Source: Sagittula marina
GTDB taxonomy: Bacteria > Pseudomonadota > Alphaproteobacteria > Rhodobacterales > Rhodobacteraceae
Assembly (NCBI RefSeq): GCF_014196795.1
Contig: NZ_JACIEJ010000007.1
Span: forward strand, 1 to 64,000
Reading direction: 5' to 3'
DNA length: 64,000 nucleotides
In this document: positions 17,558-26,635 of the stretch, piece by piece
Position numbering within the stretch: the stretch's first letter is position 1
How the letters are laid out: every line of letters begins with the position of its first letter
Translations under genes and position numbers: made by a program
Notes under the pieces: generated by a model
What the model was told of the DNA's origin: nothing
Seen by the model: only the letters and a program-made list of their open reading frames with translations
The model's database searches: none

Positions 17558-19381
17558 TCAGCCCAACATCCCCTTGCCATGCCCAGCAGCGGATTGCAGC
17601 GATTTGACCACAACAAAAGCGTCGCGCAAATGACTTCGCTCAAAATCCGACAGGCTGGCGGGGGGAAGATAGTTGTCCGGAGCCTGACCGGACTTTACCT
17701 GCCGGGCCTGATGCTCCAGCCTGGTCTCGGCAATCAGGTCGTAGGCGTCCAGCAGGTCATGCCCGCCCGAGGCGCTGAGGCGGCCTGCGCTGATCGCGGC
17801 CTCCAGCCGTGCACGGGTGTTGACCGGGGCAAGCCGCCCCTGCAGCGCGTAGAGCCTGCCAAGGTCAACCACAGGCACGACGCCGGAATGCTTCAGGTCG
17901 ATGCGGTTCTTGTGCTCGCCGGATTTGATCGTGGCAAAGCCGCGCAACAGCCCCAGTGGCGGCGTGTGTTTCAGCGCGTTGGACACCATATGTGCCACGA
18001 AGATCGAGTTCTTCGCGGCGTGTTCCAGCGTCTCGGTTTGCAGGGTGTCGAGCAATGTGGCGTCCCCGCCGATGGGCCGCAGATCGAACATCACCGAGGC
18101 CAGCATCTGGGATTCCGGGGTCGGTTTGCCGATCCAGTTGCGGAAATAGATGCGCCAGGTCTTGAGCGGTTGGCACCAGCGCGGGGCGGAGGCCATCATC
18201 TCGCCGGGGCAAAATACGTAGCCGCAGGTGTTGAGACCGGCGGTGACCTGCTGCGCCAGATCCGCAAAGTACGGCCGCATGTCTTCGGTGAAATCGTCGT
18301 GCAGGATCAGCACGTTGTCCTGGTCGGACACGCCGGTCTGTTCCTGCCGCCCCTGACTGCCGCACGCCGCCCAGACGAAAGGCACCGGGGCGGGGCCAAG
18401 GCGCGCCTCGGCCAGGGCCAGCAGGCGCCGGGTGGCGGTGTCGGCGATATCGGTGATGAGCCGTGTGACCACTTCGTGGCGGTTTCCGGCGGCGACGAGC
18501 TGAACCAGCAGCTGCGGAATGCGGGCCGTCACATGGGCCATGGTGGCGGCGTCGGGGGCCCGCGCGATTTCGGCCACCAGTTCGGCAGAGCTTGTGGCCT
18601 GAAAGCGGGTCAGATCGGTTTGCGAGACCATGCCCAGCAGGCGGCCTGCCTCTGCAATGGGCACGTGGCCGATGTGGCGCTCCAACATCATGTGCAGCAC
18701 GTCGGACCCGATGGCGCTGGGCGGCAGGGTCACGGGATCCGCGGTCATCACGGCTGTGATCGGCGTGTCCAGTGGCAGGTCACCGCCCACAACCTTGCCC
18801 GACATGTCGCGGATCGTGGCGATACCGCGCAGCACGTCGCCATCGCAGATACAGATCGAGGAGACGTGCCGTGCCTGCATCATCTGGGCGGCCTCTTGGA
18901 CCGTGGTCTGCGGCGCGCAGGTGAGTGTCCTGGTCGCCATAAGTGTTTCCACGCGGCTGGTGGCCAGATCAGCCGGGCGCGGTCGGGCCGGGCGCGTCCG
19001 GTCAAAGAACCGCGTGACCGCCGGCTCGTGTGTCACGAGCGTCAGGAAATCCGCGCGGGGCAGAACAAGCAGCACGCTGTCAGCGGTGGTACGCGCCTGC
19101 GTCACGGCCCGTCCGTCGCGGGTCAATCCGCGCTCCCCAAAGGAATTGCGCGGTCCCAGCACGGAGATCTGGACATCATTGCAGTCGCGTATCTCGACGG
19201 CACCGGAGTGGATCAGGTACAGCCCCTCCAGGTCCTCGCCCAAGCCATAGACGGGTTGCCCTGCGGCCAGAGAGGTTGTCCGAAACGCGGGCAGCAGGTC
19301 GTCGATCACCTCGGCAGGCAGGCTGTCATAGGGGTGGACGGTGGCCAGGAAGGCCCTGAGGGAATCTTGGTCGATGGGCAT
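17558..19381 (-). CDS. cNMP-binding/CBS/DUF294 nucleotidyltransferase-like regulator
   Basis: The 607-residue cytoplasmic protein has a cyclic-nucleotide-binding fold (about 10-110, with GLYLIHSGAVEI and NSFGERGLT). A tandem CBS pair (about 145-260) follows, then a DUF294 nucleotidyltransferase-like domain with GSQGRQEQTGVSDQDN and a C-terminal DUF294_C helical region. CBS pairs usually sense adenylates, and the GSxGR/DxD signature is shared with GlnD uridylyltransferases. Homologues accompany acetate permease genes, where a role in controlling acetate uptake or Acs activity has been suggested. ATG 19381 has a GGGAGGC site and gives the usual N-terminus; the 47 in-frame codons upstream run into the actP terminator. 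Confidence 0.9.
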   Translation of the reverse strand: MPIDQDSLRAFLATVHPYDSLPAEVIDDLLPAFRTTSLAAGQPVYGLGEDLEGLYLIHSGAVEIRDCNDVQISVLGPRNSFGERGLTRDGRAVTQARTTADSVLLVLPRADFLTLVTHEPAVTRFFDRTRPARPRPADLATSRVETLMATRTLTCAPQTTVQEAAQMMQARHVSSICICDGDVLRGIATIRDMSGKVVGGDLPLDTPITAVMTADPVTLPPSAIGSDVLHMMLERHIGHVPIAEAGRLLGMVSQTDLTRFQATSSAELVAEIARAPDAATMAHVTARIPQLLVQLVAAGNRHEVVTRLITDIADTATRRLLALAEARLGPAPVPFVWAACGSQGRQEQTGVSDQDNVLILHDDFTEDMRPYFADLAQQVTAGLNTCGYVFCPGEMMASAPRWCQPLKTWRIYFRNWIGKPTPESQMLASVMFDLRPIGGDATLLDTLQTETLEHAAKNSIFVAHMVSNALKHTPPLGLLRGFATIKSGEHKNRIDLKHSGVVPVVDLGRLYALQGRLAPVNTRARLEAAISAGRLSASGGHDLLDAYDLIAETRLEHQARQVKSGQAPDNYLPPASLSDFERSHLRDAFVVVKSLQSAAGHGKGMLG

Positions 19382-19524
19382 GGCTGCCTCCCTGCGGGAA
19401 CTCTGTGCAGTGTATCGCGCCAAAGCGGGAAATCGTAGGGCAAACAAGCCTTTGCCCGAATTTTGTGATGCGCCCTTTGTGGTGCCGGGGCGCTGCCTCG
19501 CCCGCGCAATGCGACCGAACAAAA

Positions 19525-19560
19525 GAAAACCGGCCCCCGCGGAGGGGACCGGTCGGTTTT
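19525..19560 (-). terminator. Intrinsic terminator downstream of actP
   Basis: On the minus strand, AACCGACCGGTCCCC and GGGGGCCGGTTTT form a long GC-rich stem with a short loop, ending in a T run. It lies 15 bases after the actP stop and so separates the acs-actP unit from the DUF294-exonuclease unit, perhaps with partial read-through. Confidence 0.8.
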
Positions 19561-19575
19561 ACTTCACGTGAGGCG

Positions 19576-21357
19576 TCAGTGATCGACGGCTGTCCCGGCG
19601 CCGCGCGGAACGCGCACCGATTCCACCAGCTCTTCGATGTGCTGCGGGATGGGCGCTGTGAGCTTCGACACGGTAAAGGCCACCGCAAAGTTCAGCATCG
19701 CGCCAACCGCCCCGAAGGATGTCGATTTCACCGTCAGGAACAGCGGGTCCGCATCGTCAAAGCTGTTGGTGCCCGGAATGAAGAACCAGCCCTTGTGCAG
19801 GAAGATGTAGACCAGCGTCACCACCAGACCGGTGATCATGCCAGCCACGGCCCCCTTGTTGTTCACCTTGGTGAAGATGCCCATCATCAGCACAGGGAAG
19901 ATCGACGCCGCCGCGAGGCCGAAAGCCAAGGCCACCGTCTGGGCTGCAAAGCCCGGAGGGTTGAGGCCGAGGTAGGTGGCCACCGCGATGGCAACGGCCA
20001 TGGCGATCCGGGCAGACATCAGCTCGTTCTTCTCTGACATATGCGGGGTCAGCTGCCCTTTCAGCAGGTCGTGAGACACCGCCGACGAGATCGCCAGCAA
20101 CAGACCGGCAGCCGTGGACAGTGCCGCCGCAAGACCGCCTGCCGCCACAAGACCGATCACCCAGCCCGGCAGGTTGGCGATTTCCGGGTTGGCCAGAACA
20201 AGGATGTCCTGGTTGAAGTTGGTCAGCTCGTTTTCCGATCCCCAGCCAGCGGCTTCCATCGTCGCGACTGTTTCCGGATCCTGGTCGTTGAAATACGCGA
20301 TGCGACCATCACCGTTCTTGTCTTCCCAGTTCAGCATGTTGGTCTTTTGCCACGTCGCCATCCAGTCATAGTCGGCGTCGGTTTCGATGGTCTCGGTGGA
20401 GACGGGCTCACCCGAGGCACCATTCGGCCAGAATTGCTCTGTGATGTTCAGACGCGCCATTGCGCCGACAGCCGGGGCGGTGAGGTAGAGCAGTGCAATG
20501 AACACTAGCGCCCAGCCTGCGGACCAGCGTGCATCCGCCACCTTTGGCACGGTGAAGAAGCGCATGATGACGTGGGGCAGACCGGCGGTGCCGATCATCA
20601 GCGACAGGGTGAACAGCACCATGTTGAAGGTGTCACCGTTGTGCGCCGTGTACTCCTTGAAGCCCAGCTCGGTGACGATCTGGTCGAGCTTCATCAACAA
20701 TGGCTCGCCAGTGTCAGTGGAGCCGAAAAGCCCAAGCGCGGGAACCGGGTTGCCGGTCAACTGCAACGAAATGAAGATCGCCGGGATGGTATAGGCCAGG
20801 ATGAGCACGCAGTACTGTGCCACCTGCGTATAGGTCACGCCCTTCATGCCGCCGAACACCGCGTAGGCAAAGACGACGACCGCGCCGATCAACAGGCCGG
20901 TGGTGTTGGAGACTTCGAGGAAGCGGCCAAAGGCCACGCCCACGCCGGTCATCTGGCCGATGACGTAGGTCACGGAGGCGACGATCAGGCAGATCACCGC
21001 CACCATGCGCGCGGTGGGGGAGTAGAAGCGATCCCCGATAAACTCTGACACGGTGTATTTGCCGAACTTGCGCAGATAGGGCGCAAGCAGCAGCGCCAGC
21101 AGAACATAGCCGCCCGTCCATCCCATCAGATAGGTGGAGTTGTCGTAGCCAACGAAGGCGATCAGGCCCGCCATGGAGATGAACGACGCCGCAGACATCC
21201 AGTCCGCCGCCGTCGCCATCCCGTTGGTGACCGGGTGGACACCGCGACCGGCGGCGTAGAATTCGGATGTGGACCCGGCACGGGCCCAGATCGCGATGCC
21301 GATATAGAGCGCAAAGGACGCGCCCACGAACAGCAGGTTGATGGTAAACTGGTCCAT
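19576..21357 (-). CDS. actP: Cation/acetate symporter (ActP-like, sodium:solute symporter family)
   Basis: The 593-residue inner-membrane symporter has about 13 transmembrane segments. It carries SSS-family signatures: GRGVHPVTNGMATAADWMSAASF, a YDNSTYLMGWTGGYV segment, and GLAAALSTAAGLLLAISSAVSHDL. An extra-membrane insertion (about 305-375, containing TNMLNWEDKNGDGRIAY) marks the VC_2705-type subfamily of acetate-linked symporters. The context (acs, adk, DUF4212) supports acetate or another short carboxylate as substrate. ATG 21357 is preferred over an in-frame GTG at 21363 because GGAGGAG lies 5 bases before the ATG. The gene nearly abuts the DUF4212 gene, the usual small partner of this permease. 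Confidence 0.93.
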   Translation of the reverse strand: MDQFTINLLFVGASFALYIGIAIWARAGSTSEFYAAGRGVHPVTNGMATAADWMSAASFISMAGLIAFVGYDNSTYLMGWTGGYVLLALLLAPYLRKFGKYTVSEFIGDRFYSPTARMVAVICLIVASVTYVIGQMTGVGVAFGRFLEVSNTTGLLIGAVVVFAYAVFGGMKGVTYTQVAQYCVLILAYTIPAIFISLQLTGNPVPALGLFGSTDTGEPLLMKLDQIVTELGFKEYTAHNGDTFNMVLFTLSLMIGTAGLPHVIMRFFTVPKVADARWSAGWALVFIALLYLTAPAVGAMARLNITEQFWPNGASGEPVSTETIETDADYDWMATWQKTNMLNWEDKNGDGRIAYFNDQDPETVATMEAAGWGSENELTNFNQDILVLANPEIANLPGWVIGLVAAGGLAAALSTAAGLLLAISSAVSHDLLKGQLTPHMSEKNELMSARIAMAVAIAVATYLGLNPPGFAAQTVALAFGLAAASIFPVLMMGIFTKVNNKGAVAGMITGLVVTLVYIFLHKGWFFIPGTNSFDDADPLFLTVKSTSFGAVGAMLNFAVAFTVSKLTAPIPQHIEELVESVRVPRGAGTAVDH

Positions 21358-21359
21358 GA

Positions 21360-21644
21360 TCACTCCTCCTCGACGCCGAATTCACGGTCCAGTCTGTTCA
21401 TGCGGAACGCGTAAAAGAAGATCAGCGCCAGAAAGACCAGGATCGACCCTTGTTGCGCCACCCAAAAGCCAAGGTCCGTGCCGCCCACGCTGATGCCTGA
21501 CAGCATCGGTCGCAGCAGGATGCCAAAGCCAAAGGGCACGATGGCCCAGATGACAAGGCTGATGAGGATGATGCGCACGTTGGCTTTCCAATAGCTTCGG
21601 TCAGCTTCGGCCTGCGCGGCCGCATGTGTGGTGTGATCCGTCAT
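21360..21644 (-). CDS. DUF4212 small membrane protein, partner of the acetate symporter
   Basis: The 94-residue protein has two transmembrane helices (about 23-43 and 57-77) and the DUF4212 signature YWKANVRIILISLVIWAIV with a trailing FYAFRMNRLDREFGV. DUF4212 proteins are encoded immediately upstream of ActP-type symporters and are thought to be an accessory subunit, much like YjcH. An AAGGAGGA site precedes ATG 21644; the seven in-frame codons before it cover that ribosome-binding site. Confidence 0.92.
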   Translation of the reverse strand: MTDHTTHAAAQAEADRSYWKANVRIILISLVIWAIVPFGFGILLRPMLSGISVGGTDLGFWVAQQGSILVFLALIFFYAFRMNRLDREFGVEEE

Positions 21645-21735
21645 GTTGCGGGTCCTCCTTCCCAAAATTCGCCCCGGGGAAGCGGGGCGCCCCTCTCCAG
21701 TCCCGCCGCGCCGTGGCGCAACGGGGTGACGTCCC

Positions 21736-22422
21736 TTAGCGGGTCGCCTCTTTCACGATCACGGCCATTTTTGCCGCGATATCGTCGATCTCGCCCATGG
21801 CATTGACGCCAAGCAGCGCGCCTTGTTCGCGGTAGTGGCTGATCAGCGGCGCGGTGCTTGCGTGGTATGCTTCAAGGCGGCTCGCCACGGTTTCCGCAGT
21901 GTCATCGGCGCGACGGTTGAAGTCCGTGCTGCCGCATTTGTCGCAAGAGCCGGCCTGTGTCGGCTGCTTGAAGTCGTCGTGATAGCCTTCGCCACAACCC
22001 GCGCAGGTGTATCGGCCAGCCACGCGTGCGACCATCGCGGCATCGTCCACCTCGAGGCTGATCGCCGCGTCGATCCTGCTGCCGGTCTCTGCCAGCAGCG
22101 CATCCAGCGCCTCGGCCTGCACGGCGGTGCGCGGAAAGCCGTCAAGGATGACGCCCTTGTCGCAATCGGGTTGAGCCATGCGGTCGCGGAGGATTGCGAT
22201 GACGATATCGTCGCTCACAAGCTCGCCTGCTTCCATCACGGTCTTGGCGCGCTTGCCGGCCTCCGTGCCAGCGGCGACCGCTGCGCGCAGCAGGTCCCCG
22301 GTGGACAATTGGACAAGGCCGAACTTCTCTTCGAGCATCCGCGCCTGCGTGCCTTTGCCGGCCCCCGGAGGGCCCAGCAGGATCAGGACCGGCGCGGTGT
22401 GGTGGGTCAGTGTACCATCCAT
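21736..22422 (-). CDS. adk: Adenylate kinase (zinc-LID type) in the acetate operon
   Basis: The 228-residue protein has Walker A GPPGAGKGT, the AMP-binding STGDLLR motif, DGFPRT and a LID with two CxxC pairs (CAGC and CDKC) for structural zinc. It converts ATP and AMP to two ADP. The position three bases after acs is informative: Acs releases AMP for every acetyl-CoA made, so this enzyme would recycle it. A housekeeping adk normally lies in the ribosomal protein cluster of alphaproteobacteria, so this may be a second, pathway-specific copy. That cannot be checked inside this window. Confidence 0.93.
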   Translation of the reverse strand: MDGTLTHHTAPVLILLGPPGAGKGTQARMLEEKFGLVQLSTGDLLRAAVAAGTEAGKRAKTVMEAGELVSDDIVIAILRDRMAQPDCDKGVILDGFPRTAVQAEALDALLAETGSRIDAAISLEVDDAAMVARVAGRYTCAGCGEGYHDDFKQPTQAGSCDKCGSTDFNRRADDTAETVASRLEAYHASTAPLISHYREQGALLGVNAMGEIDDIAAKMAVIVKEATR

Positions 22423-22425
22423 GGA

Positions 22426-24399
22426 TCACGCCCCCCGGTTCATGCGGTTTTCGATGAGGTCATCGACCACCTGCGGTTCTGCGAGGGTGGATGTGTCGCC
22501 GAGCGCGCCGTAGTCGTTTTCGGCGATCTTGCGCAGGATGCGGCGCATGATCTTGCCGGAGCGGGTTTTCGGCAGGCCCGGCGCCCACTGGATCAGATCC
22601 GGCGAGGCGATGGGGCCGATTTCCGCGCGGACCCAGGTGCGCAGCTCCTTGCGCAGGTCTTCGGTCGGCTCGACGCCGTTCATCAGGGTTACGTAGCAGT
22701 AAATGCCCTGGCCCTTGATCTCATGCGGGTAGCCGACGACCGCAGCCTCGGCGACCTTTTCGTGCGCGACGAGGGCGGATTCCACCTCTGCCGTGCCCAT
22801 GCGGTGGCCGGACACGTTGATCACGTCATCGACGCGGCCGGTGATCCAGTAGTCGCCATCGGCGTCCCGGCGGCAGCCGTCGCCGGAGAAATAGTAGCCT
22901 TTGTAGTCCGAGAAATAGGTCTTCTCGAACCGTTCGTGGTCACCCCAGACGGTGCGCATCTGGCCCGGCCAGCTGTCGGCGATGGCCAGCACGCCCTCAG
23001 TCGGGGAGGCGTCGATTTCCTGCCCGCTCTGCGGGTCCAGCACCACCGGCTGAATGCCGAAGAACGGCTTCATCGCGGCGCCCGGTTTGGTGGCATGGGC
23101 GCCGGGCAGGGGGGTCAGAAGGTGCCCGCCGGTTTCCGTCTGCCACCATGTGTCCACGATGGGGCAGCGACCACCGCCGACCATGTCGTTGTACCAGTTC
23201 CACGCCTCCGGGTTGATCGGTTCGCCCACCGTCCCGAGGAGTCGCAGCGAGGATAGATCGTATTTCGTTACGAATTCGTTGCCCTGGCCCATCAGCGCGC
23301 GAATCGCCGTGGGCGCGGTGTAGAACTGGTTCACCTTGTGCTTTTCACAGACCTGCCAAAAGCGGCTGGCGTCCGGATAGGTCGGCACGCCTTCGAACAT
23401 CAGCGTGGTCGCGCCATTGGCCAAGGGCCCGTAAACAATATAGGAATGGCCCGTGACCCAGCCCACATCGGCGCTGCACCAGAAGACGTCGCCGTCGTGG
23501 TAATCGAACACGACCTCATGCGTCAGGCTGGCGTAAAGCAAATATCCACCAGTGGTGTGTACAACGCCCTTGGGCTGACCCGTGGAGCCGGAGGTGTAGA
23601 GAATGAACAGCGGGTCTTCGGCCTTCATTTCCGCCGGCTGGCAGTGGTCGGAGGCTTCGATCGCCATTTCGTTGTAGTCGTAGTCGCGGCCGTCGACCCA
23701 GGTGGTCTGGCCGCCGGTGCGTTTCACCACGAGGCATTTGACGCTGTCCTTGCAGTGCAGCAGCGCCTTGTCGGCATTGGTTTTCAGCGGGGTCTTGCGG
23801 CCGCCGCGCGGGGCTTCGTCCGCGGTGATCACGACCTTGGCGTCACAGCCGTTCACACGGGCGGACAGCGCGTCGGGGGAGAAACCGGCGAAAACGATGG
23901 AATGGATCGCGCCGATGCGCGCGCAGGCGAGCATGGCGTAGGCGGCCTCTGGGATCATCGGCAGGTAGATGATGACCCGGTCACCTTTGCGCACGCCCAT
24001 GGTTTCCAGCACGTTGGCCATGCGGCAGACGCGGCGATGCAGGTCGTTGTAGGTGATCGACTGGGCGGTCTCGTTGGGGTCGTCGGGTTCAAAGATGATG
24101 GCGGTCTGGTTGCCGCGGGTCTCAAGGTGGCGGTCGATGCAGTTGGCGGCGACGTTGAGCGTGCCATCGCGGAACCATTCGATGCTGACCTGGCCGAGGG
24201 TGAAATCGGTGTTCTTGATCTCGGTCGGCTGCTTCATCCAGTCGAGCCGCTTCGCCTGCTCGCCCCAGAAGGCCTCCGGATCCGCCACCGAGCTCGCATA
24301 CAGCGCGTCGTACCGCGCGGCGTCAACGTGGGCGCTTTTTGTCAACTCGGCCGAAGGCGCATAGGTTGCGGCGTCGGTGGGATTGCTCTGTTCGTTCAT
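22426..24399 (-). CDS. acs: Acetyl-CoA synthetase (acetate-CoA ligase, AMP-forming)
   Basis: The 657-residue enzyme has the usual family length and signatures: [19 protein letters not shown] (P-loop), WWQTETGG, the hinge region [17 protein letters not shown] and the C-terminal [11 protein letters not shown] lysine, which protein acetyltransferases and CobB-type deacetylases regulate in this family. It makes acetyl-CoA from acetate, ATP and CoA via acetyl-AMP. ATG 24399 has a GGGGGAGA site; six in-frame codons upstream are non-coding. It heads the acetate operon and is followed by adk. Confidence 0.96.
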   Translation of the reverse strand: MNEQSNPTDAATYAPSAELTKSAHVDAARYDALYASSVADPEAFWGEQAKRLDWMKQPTEIKNTDFTLGQVSIEWFRDGTLNVAANCIDRHLETRGNQTAIIFEPDDPNETAQSITYNDLHRRVCRMANVLETMGVRKGDRVIIYLPMIPEAAYAMLACARIGAIHSIVFAGFSPDALSARVNGCDAKVVITADEAPRGGRKTPLKTNADKALLHCKDSVKCLVVKRTGGQTTWVDGRDYDYNEMAIEASDHCQPAEMKAEDPLFILYTSGSTGQPKGVVHTTGGYLLYASLTHEVVFDYHDGDVFWCSADVGWVTGHSYIVYGPLANGATTLMFEGVPTYPDASRFWQVCEKHKVNQFYTAPTAIRALMGQGNEFVTKYDLSSLRLLGTVGEPINPEAWNWYNDMVGGGRCPIVDTWWQTETGGHLLTPLPGAHATKPGAAMKPFFGIQPVVLDPQSGQEIDASPTEGVLAIADSWPGQMRTVWGDHERFEKTYFSDYKGYYFSGDGCRRDADGDYWITGRVDDVINVSGHRMGTAEVESALVAHEKVAEAAVVGYPHEIKGQGIYCYVTLMNGVEPTEDLRKELRTWVRAEIGPIASPDLIQWAPGLPKTRSGKIMRRILRKIAENDYGALGDTSTLAEPQVVDDLIENRMNRGA

Positions 24400-24862
24400 G
24401 GAAATCTCCCCCTCCATTTCTGACCAGATGGCGTGCCTGTCGTTGCGTCACCATCAGGGGGTTACCATACGCTAAGTCGAAAATTTATCTATAACACCCA
24501 TTTAAATAACAGAAAATTTGTAAATGCTGTCGATCATCAAGTGATAATCAGTAAATTAATTTGCGGCGGTGACGCTAACATCCTTGTTTTACCGTGGCTT
24601 GCGGATTTCGCGTAATGCGTGTGTTTTAAGCCCTGTGCCCATTTCTGCGCCGCAGAATTTCAGTTCTGAGGGTGCGACAAAACGTTCCGCCGCGCCTGCC
24701 TGAACGTGTGTCTGCCGCTAACATCGGCCGCTTTCTTCGAATCTCCATCGAGGCGCCAAATGTCTTGCGCCGTGGCGCGGTTCCACTAGGCTCGTGTTTA
24801 GAGCGGGTTTACCGCCGCAAAGGAGACGGGGCAGAACCATGCCCCGCAAAGGGAGGACTATC
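24400..24862. promoter_or_regulatory. Divergent promoter region between acs and the second TRAP operon
   Basis: The 463-base gap contains a markedly AT-rich core at about 24475-24600, unlike its GC-rich surroundings, with runs such as AAAATTTATCTATAA and CATTTAAATAACAG. It lacks a credible gene. It must carry the acs promoter leftward and the dctP promoter rightward. No single operator stands out by eye. Confidence 0.6.
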
Positions 24863-25873
24863 ATGAATTTGACGACGAAACTCTGTGTCTCGGCGTTGGC
24901 GCTGAGCTTTGCCACCGAGGCGGCTGCCACCGAATGGAATGTCTCTGTCTGGGGCAAACGCCGCGCGTTTACCGAGCACATCCACAAGCTGGCCGAACTG
25001 GTCGAAGAAAAGACCGACGGCGCGTTCACCATGAATATCAGCTACGGCGGCCTGTCCAAAAACCGTGAAAACCTCGACGGTATCTCCATCGGTGCGTTTG
25101 AGATGGCGCAGTTCTGCGCCGGCTATCACCCCGACAAGAACCGCGCGATCACCGTGCTGGAGCTGCCTTTCCTTGGCGTTCAAACGCTGGATGAAGAGGT
25201 CGCCGTCAGCCATGCGGTCTATGATCACCCGGCGGTGGCGGACGAAATGGCTCAGTGGAACGCCATGATGCTGATGACCTCGCCCATGCCGCAGTACAAC
25301 ATTGTGGGCACGGGAGAGGCCCGCAGTGAGCTGTCGGAATTTGACGGGATGCGTGTGCGCGCCACCGGCGGCATTGGCCAGGCGTTCGAGGCGGTCGGTG
25401 CCGTGCCGACCTCTGTGACCTCCTCCGAGGCCTATCAGGCGATGGAAAGCGGTGTCGTGGACACGGTGGCCTTTGCCCAGCACGCGCATCTTTCGTTCGG
25501 CACCATCAACGAAGCGGACTGGTGGACCGCGAACCTGAACCCCGGCACGGTGAACTGCCCGGTGGTTGTAAACATCGACGCCTATGACATGCTGTCCGAC
25601 GAAGAACGCGCTGCGCTGGACGAGAGCGTGCCCGAGGCGATCGACTATTACCTGTCCAACTACGGCGAGCTTCTGAAGCGCTGGGACGAAGTGCTGGCAG
25701 AGAAAGACGTCCAGAAGGTCGAGATTTCTGACGAGGAACTGGCCAAATTCAAGGATGTGGCCGGGCAGCCGATCCACGATGCCTGGATCGCGGACATGAG
25801 CGCGCAGGGGCTTCCGGCGCAGGAACTGTATGACCTCGTGCAGGCCACGCTCGCAGAGCAGCGCGGCAACTGA
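24863..25873 (+). CDS. TRAP transporter periplasmic solute-binding protein (DctP family), second system
   Basis: The 336-residue protein has a Sec signal peptide (LTTKLCVSALALSFATEAAA). The mature DctP fold has GMRVRATGGIGQAFEAVGAVP, whose arginine would bind the substrate carboxylate, and SSEAYQAMESGVVDTVAF. ATG 24863 has a GGGAGGA site, and a signal peptide is visible only from this start. It is only distantly similar to the first DctP in this window, so the two systems are not a recent duplication. The substrate is unknown. Confidence 0.92.
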   Translation: MNLTTKLCVSALALSFATEAAATEWNVSVWGKRRAFTEHIHKLAELVEEKTDGAFTMNISYGGLSKNRENLDGISIGAFEMAQFCAGYHPDKNRAITVLELPFLGVQTLDEEVAVSHAVYDHPAVADEMAQWNAMMLMTSPMPQYNIVGTGEARSELSEFDGMRVRATGGIGQAFEAVGAVPTSVTSSEAYQAMESGVVDTVAFAQHAHLSFGTINEADWWTANLNPGTVNCPVVVNIDAYDMLSDEERAALDESVPEAIDYYLSNYGELLKRWDEVLAEKDVQKVEISDEELAKFKDVAGQPIHDAWIADMSAQGLPAQELYDLVQATLAEQRGN

Positions 25874-25882
25874 TCCACGGCT

Positions 25883-25909
25883 GGGGTTCGGCGGGTCCGG
25901 ACCCCTTTT
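25883..25909 (+). terminator. Terminator-like hairpin between the TRAP binding protein and its permeases
   Basis: GGGGTTCGG (25883-25891), a 5-base loop, CCGGACCCC (25897-25905) and TTTT form a nine-pair stem with one G-U pair and a short T run. Placed 10 bases after the dctP stop and 37 bases before dctQ, it would let most transcripts end after the binding protein. Confidence 0.65.
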
Positions 25910-25945
25910 CATGACAAGATGACCTGCAATGCGGGAGGATAGCCT

Positions 25946-26578
25946 ATGGCCGGAGCAGCATCTGTTCTGGAGGACGACAGCCTGTTGTCGCGCCTCGACC
26001 AGAGGTTGGCAAAGCTGGAATGGGGCATGGCCTTTGTGTCCGGCCTCGGGGCTTTTGCGCTGATGATTCTGGCGGTGAGGTCCGTGGGCGGGCGCGAGCT
26101 GTTCGAGGCGCCTCTGCGCGGCTATGTCGACTGGATCGAGATGGCCATGCCGCTGATCGCGATTTTCGGCATCTCTTATGTGCAGCGCCAGGGCGGGCAT
26201 ATTCGCATGGACATCGTGATTGGCCAGCTGAGCGGGCGGTCCCTGTGGCTGCTTGAGCTTGTAACCACGTTTTTCGCCTTGGTGCTGATGGTGTTTCTTG
26301 TCGTTGGCGCGTGGGCGCATTTCGACAGATCGTTCGATTTTGCCGCCCAGAACTGGAGCCGGGACAGCACGATCGATATCGGCCTGCCGATCTGGCCTGC
26401 CAAGCTGGTGGTGCCTGTGGCCTTTGGCGTGGTGTGCCTGCGGATGATTTTGCAGATGGTGGGCTTTGGTCGTGCGTTCTGGTTGGGGCTGGAACGTCCG
26501 GTGGCGGTGCCGCTGGTCCTGTCTGCGGCAGAGCAGGCGCAGGCCGAAGCAGAACATATGACCGGTCATGACGCGTAA
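25946..26578 (+). CDS. TRAP transporter small permease (DctQ family), second system
   Basis: The 210-residue protein has four transmembrane segments after a hydrophilic N-terminus of about 25 residues, with the family motif YVQRQGGHIRMDIVIGQL. It forms the membrane complex with the large permease. The start has a GGGAGGAT site. The C-terminal tail (about 25 residues after the last helix) is Ala/Glu-rich. Confidence 0.9.
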   Translation: MAGAASVLEDDSLLSRLDQRLAKLEWGMAFVSGLGAFALMILAVRSVGGRELFEAPLRGYVDWIEMAMPLIAIFGISYVQRQGGHIRMDIVIGQLSGRSLWLLELVTTFFALVLMVFLVVGAWAHFDRSFDFAAQNWSRDSTIDIGLPIWPAKLVVPVAFGVVCLRMILQMVGFGRAFWLGLERPVAVPLVLSAAEQAQAEAEHMTGHDA

Positions 26579-26635
26579 CGCGCGTCTTGGGCGACGGATA
26601 ATGCGCGAGACAGCGCAGAGCAGGGGAGGGGCGCG

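Noticed and set aside
17006-19438. Plus-strand open frame of 810 codons
   Set aside because: It is antisense to the DUF294 and small membrane protein genes, has biased composition and no recognisable fold.
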